This document shows, one piece after another, positions 59,106 to 64,000 of a stretch of 64,000 nt of DNA. The DNA is taken from contig JBEBJI010000002.1 in assembly GCA_040079935.1 (NCBI GenBank), positions 62,001 to 126,000 of the forward strand, in the 5' to 3' direction. The first letter of the stretch is position 1. Every line of letters starts with the position of its first letter. Both the position numbers and the translations under genes were made by a program. The notes under the pieces were generated by a model. It was given only the letters and a program-made list of their open reading frames with translations. It was not told where the DNA came from and ran no database searches. The stretch comes from Methylotenera_A sp040079935. Lineage in GTDB: Bacteria > Pseudomonadota > Gammaproteobacteria > Burkholderiales > Methylophilaceae.

Positions 59106-61795
59106 TTGTCGTTGTTCTGAAATCGCTCAAACTGTAATTGCCGTTCTGGCAAGCGCAGTAGGGGCGTGACTTCGCAATAAACTAATAAATTTTCATCGTC
59201 ATATCTTACGGCGGCTTCTCCTGCTTTTATTTCTTGCGCTATGGTTTCTATGCTAACTTTCCAGTGATTCAAAAGCGCTTGCCAGTCGTTAACGCTTTGA
59301 ATAAATTTAGGTTTTCGTTTTTCTAGCTCCGCTTCAAAATTGGTTTCAGAAACACCTTCAAAGCTGTGTTCGGCAATTTTTACCATGCCAAATTGCACGC
59401 CAGTAACGCGATAATTTTTATCGTAAAAAGCCGCATAAATAGGCAGTTGTGGCTCGGTAATGCGCGTTTCACCCCAACTTTTCATGTCGGGTTTTTGCCC
59501 AGTTTTGTAGTCTATAAACTCAATAGCCCCGCTTTCAAGCGCATGAATGCGGTCGATTTTTAAGGTTACTTCAATGCCGCAAATATCGACTTGTTTTTCG
59601 GCTTCGCAAGCAACTATATTAAACACAATATTGCGTTGTTTTTCATACATCAGCCAATCGTCAATTAGCTTGTAAAGTCGTTCATGTTCCAGTTCTAATA
59701 CGGTTTTTGAGATAGATTTATTGTTTTCAGAAAAATTGCGCAATGCGCTGTGAATGGCGACATTCAAGGCTTGTGCGAATTCTGTTTCGTTCATATCGCG
59801 CAAATCGGTAAAATGAAGTTTGCACCAAAAGTGTTCTAACACATCATGCACCAGGGAGCCGCGCTCCATGCTGTCCAACCCGTTGCTCGGCGTTTTCAGC
59901 GCTTTTGCACCGAGCCGAAATTGGTAAAATGCCCAAGCTGGGCAAATCGCCTGCGCTTTTATTAAGCCCGTACCGCCAGAAACGTGTTCGTCTGTTTGCA
60001 CGGTGGGCGCAAGGTGGTCATCGACATGTTCTAAATCGCGATTACCTTGGTGACTCAATTGCTCCGCAAGTGTTGCTGCAAGCGGCATTTTAGTATCAAT
60101 GTTTGTAATGTTTTTCATTAAGGGCGAAGCGCGTAATTGGCTTTCGCCCTCGGTTTTGCTACTCGAAAAAATTATGTGCTTGGCTGAATGTAAAAGACGC
60201 GTTTGCACCGTTTCGGCAAAGGATGCTTGCACGCTGTTGTCAGCATTCGGTAAGCGTGCTGCGCGTTGAATAAATGCGGGTAGCAGTGGGTTAGGGCGCG
60301 CTGGTGGCGGCCAAATATGGTCGTTCATTTGCAGAACCCAGATGGTGTCCACAGGCGCGCTCAAGGCTTCCATAATGCCTAAAATTTGTATTGAAGGTTC
60401 AATCTTAGTTTCGGCCTGAAACACTTGGCTAGCGCAGATTTGTTGCATGAGTTGCGCGGCCTCGCCGATAGAGAATTGCTTGCCTAAAACATCCAAATTT
60501 TTAAGTTGTAGCAGCGCCTTTTGCCAAGCGTTCATGGCCTGAAACTCCACGCTGCTAGTGCTACGCTCACCAGGCCATTTTAAAGCAGCCAGTAGCATAT
60601 CCAATGTTTGCGCCCATTGCGAAGGTGCGGCTTTTTTGTTCGAAACGATGGCAAATGCAGTCGTCATGTCTGCCAATAAACGCGGCAGTTGCAGGCTGTT
60701 TTCATGTTGCGTTTTAATAAAATCGATTAAACGTGAAAGTGACAATTGCAGCGGTAATTTTTCGCGCATTTTCGCATCTAATATCGCTCTGGTGTCTGAT
60801 TCTAGCTGACTTGCCGACCAAAATGGTGACAGTAACATGTTTGAAATATCAGCCTGTTGAACTTGGTAACTGCTGAACATGCTCAGCAAATTTAACGCCG
60901 CTTGAATTATGGGCTGCTGGCTAAGCGGCGTGCCGAGCGAAAAGTTATAGTTGCGCGTAGCGTCAGCCAAGCTGGGGCGCACGCTGACGGGATAAATCAC
61001 GTCATCCAGCAAATCCGCTAATTGGTTTCTGATTTCGCTAAGCTGCGGTGCGATAATAGCCAATTTTTTCTGTGGATTTTTGTCTAAACAATCCTTCACC
61101 CAAGCAACAGCTGCACGGCATTCAGCCTCTTGGTTTTCTAAATTAATATGCTGAGTGATTGCAGAATTAGTATACGTAGTTGTATATTCGCTTACTTGCA
61201 CGCCTTGCTTGGTTAAAATCTCGCGCAAATGTTGTTCTTGCGGTGCGGTTTGGTCAAAACCTGCAAATTCAATGCCGCCAGAATGCCCATGGATATTGGC
61301 TTGCAGGGCATCTGATTTAATAATTTCTAGCTGCCAATCAAAATAACGTACGCTTTCCAGCACGTTCAGCTGCCTACATCGCTGTTGAAACGCGCGTTGC
61401 CACTGCGCAAATTGGCGCGATTCTTCGGCTTGTTGTTCGCGCGGAATATGCAAACCCCACGCGATTTGATAGCGATTTGCCTCCATCGCCGCACTAGCCA
61501 AGCCGGAAATATCGAATAAATCGCCAAAGGTATTCTTTTTGAGCGAGGCGCTGATGACTTCTTCCCATAGCAATTGCTCGTTAAAAGAGCTTAGCGCGAC
61601 AATTGGTTGCGTAATTTTGCCTGACAATAAACTCGTTTCAACAATGCCATCCAGCCATAGCGAAAGTGTTTGCACGGCGGCACTTTGCCATTGCGTTTGT
61701 CCTTGTTTCATTTGCTCGCGCGCAATATCGGCTTGAATGCTACGCACTAGCCGCGCGGTTGGGCAAAGAATGAGTGAATTGGTGATTACAGACAT
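59102..61795 (-). CDS. AddB-like PD-(D/E)XK nuclease protein
   Basis: 897 residues. Partner of the AddA-like helicase; the inactive-helicase-like N-terminal part is followed by a C-terminal PD-(D/E)XK nuclease with VHDVLEHFW and the catalytic GAIEFIDYKTGQ near residue 760. This matches the 'probable DNA repair protein' partner typical of betaproteobacteria in place of RecBCD. Overlap of 4 bp with the AddA-like gene. A palindromic element lies near residue 165 (DALQANIHGHSGGIEF). Confidence 0.9.
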   Translation of the reverse strand: MSVITNSLILCPTARLVRSIQADIAREQMKQGQTQWQSAAVQTLSLWLDGIVETSLLSGKITQPIVALSSFNEQLLWEEVISASLKKNTFGDLFDISGLASAAMEANRYQIAWGLHIPREQQAEESRQFAQWQRAFQQRCRQLNVLESVRYFDWQLEIIKSDALQANIHGHSGGIEFAGFDQTAPQEQHLREILTKQGVQVSEYTTTYTNSAITQHINLENQEAECRAAVAWVKDCLDKNPQKKLAIIAPQLSEIRNQLADLLDDVIYPVSVRPSLADATRNYNFSLGTPLSQQPIIQAALNLLSMFSSYQVQQADISNMLLSPFWSASQLESDTRAILDAKMREKLPLQLSLSRLIDFIKTQHENSLQLPRLLADMTTAFAIVSNKKAAPSQWAQTLDMLLAALKWPGERSTSSVEFQAMNAWQKALLQLKNLDVLGKQFSIGEAAQLMQQICASQVFQAETKIEPSIQILGIMEALSAPVDTIWVLQMNDHIWPPPARPNPLLPAFIQRAARLPNADNSVQASFAETVQTRLLHSAKHIIFSSSKTEGESQLRASPLMKNITNIDTKMPLAATLAEQLSHQGNRDLEHVDDHLAPTVQTDEHVSGGTGLIKAQAICPAWAFYQFRLGAKALKTPSNGLDSMERGSLVHDVLEHFWCKLHFTDLRDMNETEFAQALNVAIHSALRNFSENNKSISKTVLELEHERLYKLIDDWLMYEKQRNIVFNIVACEAEKQVDICGIEVTLKIDRIHALESGAIEFIDYKTGQKPDMKSWGETRITEPQLPIYAAFYDKNYRVTGVQFGMVKIAEHSFEGVSETNFEAELEKRKPKFIQSVNDWQALLNHWKVSIETIAQEIKAGEAAVRYDDENLLVYCEVTPLLRLPERQLQFERFQNNDK
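61272..61311. repeat. Dispersed palindromic element, copy in the AddB-like gene
   Basis: ATGCC at 61272 and GGCAT at 61307-61311 bound the element; centre CCCATGGATATTGGCTTGCA. Read as ALQANIHGHSGG. Confidence 0.8.
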
Positions 61796-61869
61796 AACCG
61801 AATTCTATTGGATATTTAGCGGCAACAGTAGTGTTAAAATAATGCATTGTTCAAACAGAAGGAAAGACC

Positions 61870-62283
61870 ATGCTAGCCAAATTTGCCAAATTTTTTAAAG
61901 TGTTTATTTGGGCTTTGTTAATCCCTATTTTGCTGGCTGTGCTCTACACTTGGGCAGCGCTTACGTGGGTGTATTCGTCTGGCGAGCGCGCCGGCTATGT
62001 GCAAAAACTTTCTGAAAAAGGCTATATTTGCAAAACTTTCGAAGGCGAGTTGATATTGGTTTCTATGCCAGGTACGCAGGCAGAAAAATTCACTTTTACC
62101 GTGCGCGATAAAAATATAGCCAAAAAAATCAATGAAACGGTGGGAAAAAGAGTGCGTTTACTGTACGAGGAACATAAAGGCATTCCGACCAGCTGCTTTG
62201 GCGAAACAGGCTATTTTGTGTACGATGTGCAACTGCTTGATAACCCGAAAGTTGAGATGATACAAAAAAGTGAGCCTCAGTAA
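61870..62283 (+). CDS. Small membrane-anchored protein of unknown function
   Basis: 137 residues. One N-terminal transmembrane helix (VFIWALLIPILLAVLYTWAA), then a soluble domain (YICKTFEGELILVSMPG, KFTFTVRD, VRLLYEEHKGIPTSCFGET) of all-beta appearance, probably periplasmic. GGAAAG site before the ATG. greB follows after 2 bp, so the two are likely cotranscribed. No family name can be given with confidence. Confidence 0.82.
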   Translation: MLAKFAKFFKVFIWALLIPILLAVLYTWAALTWVYSSGERAGYVQKLSEKGYICKTFEGELILVSMPGTQAEKFTFTVRDKNIAKKINETVGKRVRLLYEEHKGIPTSCFGETGYFVYDVQLLDNPKVEMIQKSEPQ

Positions 62284-62285
62284 GT

Positions 62286-62798
62286 ATGGCGGGTGCGCTT
62301 GCCGTTAACGATGAAAAAAATTACATCACGCCACAAGGCTTTGCCGCCTTGCAGGCCGAGTTCCATGCGCTTTATAAAGTAGAACGGCCCGAAGTTGTAA
62401 GAACAGTTGCGTGGGCGGCTAGTAATGGAGATAGAAGTGAAAATGGCGATTACATTTACGGCAAGCGTCGCTTGCGCCAGATTGATGGGCGTTGCAAACA
62501 TTTGATGAAGCGCATGGATTTGGCTGAAATTGTCGATTCCAGCTTGCAGCAACATCTGGAAAAAGTGTTTTTTGGTGCTTGGGTCACACTTTTTAATTTG
62601 AGCGACGATACAGAAGCCACTTATCGCATCGTCGGCAAAGACGAACTCGAGCCGAACAAAGGTTATATTTCGTGGGTATCGCCGCTAGCCAAGGCTATGC
62701 TGGGCAAGGGTTTGGGCGATGTGGTAAAAGTGATTACACCCAGCGGCGAAGCTGAATTTGAGGTGATTGATATTCGCTTTAGTGAGTCAGCAACATAA
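62286..62798 (+). CDS. greB: Transcription elongation factor GreB
   Basis: 170 residues. Binds the RNA polymerase secondary channel and stimulates transcript cleavage to rescue backtracked complexes. N-terminal coiled coil with the acidic tip in DRSENGDYIYGKRRLRQID, then the FKBP-like C-terminal domain (GAWVTLFNLSDD, ISWVSPLAKAMLGK). RPEV and the DYIYGKRRLR spacing match GreB rather than GreA. Confidence 0.95.
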   Translation: MAGALAVNDEKNYITPQGFAALQAEFHALYKVERPEVVRTVAWAASNGDRSENGDYIYGKRRLRQIDGRCKHLMKRMDLAEIVDSSLQQHLEKVFFGAWVTLFNLSDDTEATYRIVGKDELEPNKGYISWVSPLAKAMLGKGLGDVVKVITPSGEAEFEVIDIRFSESAT

Positions 62799-62838
62799 TC
62801 ACTTGAACTTAAAGATTAATTTTACTATCATAGGTTGT

Positions 62839-63177
62839 ATGAAAAGACTGATTTGCCTATTCTTAATGCTTTGGTTTCCCTTGTTTATGGGCTCCGCTTG
62901 GGCAATGAATATGCAAATGCAGCTTGAAAAACAGCAAGTGCAGATGTCACAAAAGTCGAGCATGAGCTGCCATAAGAGCTCAGGTAAATCACAACAAAAT
63001 CAAACACATAAATGCGCCGTGTGCGGTATGTGTGCATTGGTAAATGGCGCCGCTAACTTCAATACAGCACCTGTTTTAAACTTGGCTTTCAGCCAATCTC
63101 CTGCGCCACAGTTTTTTTACGTGGCATTCACCTCGCAAGATTATCCTCCCAGTTATAAACCACCAATATTAGTTTAA
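62839..63177 (+). CDS. Small secreted Cys/Met/His-rich protein, possibly DUF2946-like
   Basis: 112 residues from the ATG at 62839 (MKRLICLFLMLWF). Signal peptide ending SAWA. The mature part is rich in Met, Gln, Cys and His: MNMQMQLEKQQVQMS, SCHKS and a CAVCGMC cluster. Such proteins typically occur with copper or cobalt-zinc efflux genes, and two further metal-type genes follow. Metal binding is inference from the residues. Confidence 0.72.
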   Translation: MKRLICLFLMLWFPLFMGSAWAMNMQMQLEKQQVQMSQKSSMSCHKSSGKSQQNQTHKCAVCGMCALVNGAANFNTAPVLNLAFSQSPAPQFFYVAFTSQDYPPSYKPPILV

Positions 63178-63229
63178 AAATCAGGGCCAAATTGCGCCCA
63201 AAATTTTTGAATTTATTTGGAGGTTTTTC

Positions 63230-63892
63230 ATGTTTGATAAGACAGTTTTTAAGCAACTAGCCGTTGCAATTTCTATCTTGCCATCTGCTCTGCAAGTCAA
63301 TGCTGCTGCGCTGATGGGCTTTGAAGATAGTGCCATGTTGATGACCGAAATCGGGCGATATAATCAAGAGTTAATGCTCAATTATTCGCCCGAAGTTGGC
63401 CATGCGTTTGGCTTGGAAGTGATGCGCATGTCGGGCAAAAACGAGGATGCAACTACGCTGGCTGGCATCAATTATACGGGCTTGATTAAGCGTTGGAACA
63501 TGCCTGCCGCCCAAGCCAATGTTTGGTTTAACGGCAGCATTGGCGAGGCGCACGGGCTATATTCCGGCTTAAGTTATACGCCAAGTTTGCAGTTTGATTA
63601 CGAAACAACACGGTTGTATTTTTTAGCTAAAACGCGGCTCATTCGCGCGCCGCATATGAATTACGACACCGCTGCGATTCAAGCGGGATTCTCGTTTTAT
63701 GATGCAGGCTTTGATGAAACGCAGCCCTGGTTTGTACTCGAAGCAAAAACCATGCGCAACACCGAACCCGCTTTGCAAATTACGCCAGCCTTACGGCTAA
63801 TCAACAAAAATTATTTTTTAGAGTTGGGTGTGACCAATCCGTTTGATAAAAACGAGCGCACGCCACGACTTAACTTGATGTTTGTATTTTAA
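63230..63892 (+). CDS. Predicted outer-membrane protein of unknown function
   Basis: 220 residues. Strong ribosome site GGAGG eight bases before the ATG. Signal peptide about 1-26 (QVNAA|ALMG). Beta-rich, with MLNYSPEVGHAFGLEVMRM and NVWFNGSIGEAHGLYSG, and a last residue Phe as in barrel proteins. Sits between the Cys/His-rich protein and the HMA protein, suggesting a metal-related surface or periplasmic role. Confidence 0.75.
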   Translation: MFDKTVFKQLAVAISILPSALQVNAAALMGFEDSAMLMTEIGRYNQELMLNYSPEVGHAFGLEVMRMSGKNEDATTLAGINYTGLIKRWNMPAAQANVWFNGSIGEAHGLYSGLSYTPSLQFDYETTRLYFLAKTRLIRAPHMNYDTAAIQAGFSFYDAGFDETQPWFVLEAKTMRNTEPALQITPALRLINKNYFLELGVTNPFDKNERTPRLNLMFVF

Positions 63893-63911
63893 ATTTTATA
63901 AAGGAATTACC

Positions 63912-64000
63912 ATGAAAGTATTATTAGCAATTTTAGTATCATTTTTAGTGTCAATGCCCGCTTTCGCGGTTACTAGCATCAAGGCCGAAGTTAACGGCAT
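63912..64000 (+). CDS. Periplasmic protein, probably HMA-domain, cut by the window edge
   Basis: Starts at ATG 63912 with AAAGGAAT upstream. 29 residues are visible: signal peptide MKVLLAILVSFLVSMPAFA, then VTSIKAEVNG, which resembles the first strand of a heavy-metal-associated domain just before the expected CxxC loop, which lies outside. Partial gene; the domain call is tentative. Confidence 0.55.
   Translation, partial: MKVLLAILVSFLVSMPAFAVTSIKAEVNG

Noticed and set aside
62345..62375. GCCTTGCAGGCCGAGTTCCATGCG in greB resembling the element
   Set aside because: It aligns without gaps to the conserved GreB N-terminus and lacks the AATATCC core.

Overview
The window looks like a stretch of a betaproteobacterial chromosome, most probably a methylotroph of the Methylophilaceae (Methylotenera-like). 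This rests on the gene order tyrA-aroA-cmk-rpsA-ihfB-lapB-pyrF, a beta-type AddA/AddB-like pair, DUF3301 and DUF560 proteins, a cupredoxin of the 'methylamine utilization' type and moderate-to-low GC. Taxonomy is inference; no rRNA or tRNA gene is visible. I see no IS element, prophage or CRISPR array. Most of the window is core chromosome.

Layout. 1-1.5 kb: 3' end of metG and a glycine-zipper protein. 1.6-11.2 kb, mostly minus strand: a ComEA-like protein with a lysine-rich tail, pyrF, lapB, ihfB, rpsA, cmk, aroA, tyrA, the N-degron transferases bpt and aat, and a CopZ-like metallochaperone. 11.3-18.3 kb: a small orphan ORF, a YgiQ radical-SAM protein, a hemerythrin with altered ligands, rsuA, aqpZ, an RNA methyltransferase, an orphan type IV pilin-like gene and hslO. 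18.3-24.9 kb: a GGDKF-type degenerate cyclase, gluQ, DUF3301, amtB with a readable sigma-54/NtrC promoter, a diguanylate cyclase and ispD-ispF. 24.9-31.7 kb: an ABC exporter, a DUF1348 gene, and a three-gene module (GGDEF-EAL, outer-membrane barrel, cupredoxin) followed by a decayed second copy of the DUF1348 3' end. 31.7-47.2 kb: a trypsin-like protease, smrA-like, trxB, ftsK, lolA, a DUF560/TPR barrel protein, rarA, serS, mltF, rpiA and mfd. 47.2-55 kb: one 2583-residue RTX protein gene. 55-64 kb: DedA, the AddA/AddB-like pair, greB, and a likely metal-handling cluster cut by the right edge.

The most striking signal is not a gene. A palindromic element of about 33-42 bp (arms CTCTGCAAGCC and GGCTTGCAGAG around AATATCCATGCG, either orientation) occurs at least 15 times: four copies are intergenic and eleven lie inside protein-coding genes without breaking the frame (pyrF, aroA, tyrA, rsuA, the RNA methyltransferase, gluQ, ispD, three in the AddA-like gene, one in the AddB-like gene). 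In coding regions it is read mostly as ALQANIHA-like or RRMDIGLQS-like peptides. It behaves like a selfish palindromic element tolerated in ORFs, comparable in principle to Rickettsia palindromic elements, and is my main candidate for something undescribed. A second, REP/BIME-like family of inverted repeats (GTCATTCC type) sits in several intergenic gaps.

Functional themes: the ribosome/translation and aromatic amino acid block; three c-di-GMP proteins, one probably non-catalytic; nitrogen control of ammonium uptake; several copper/metal proteins (CopZ-like, cupredoxin, right-edge HMA cluster); and double-strand break repair.
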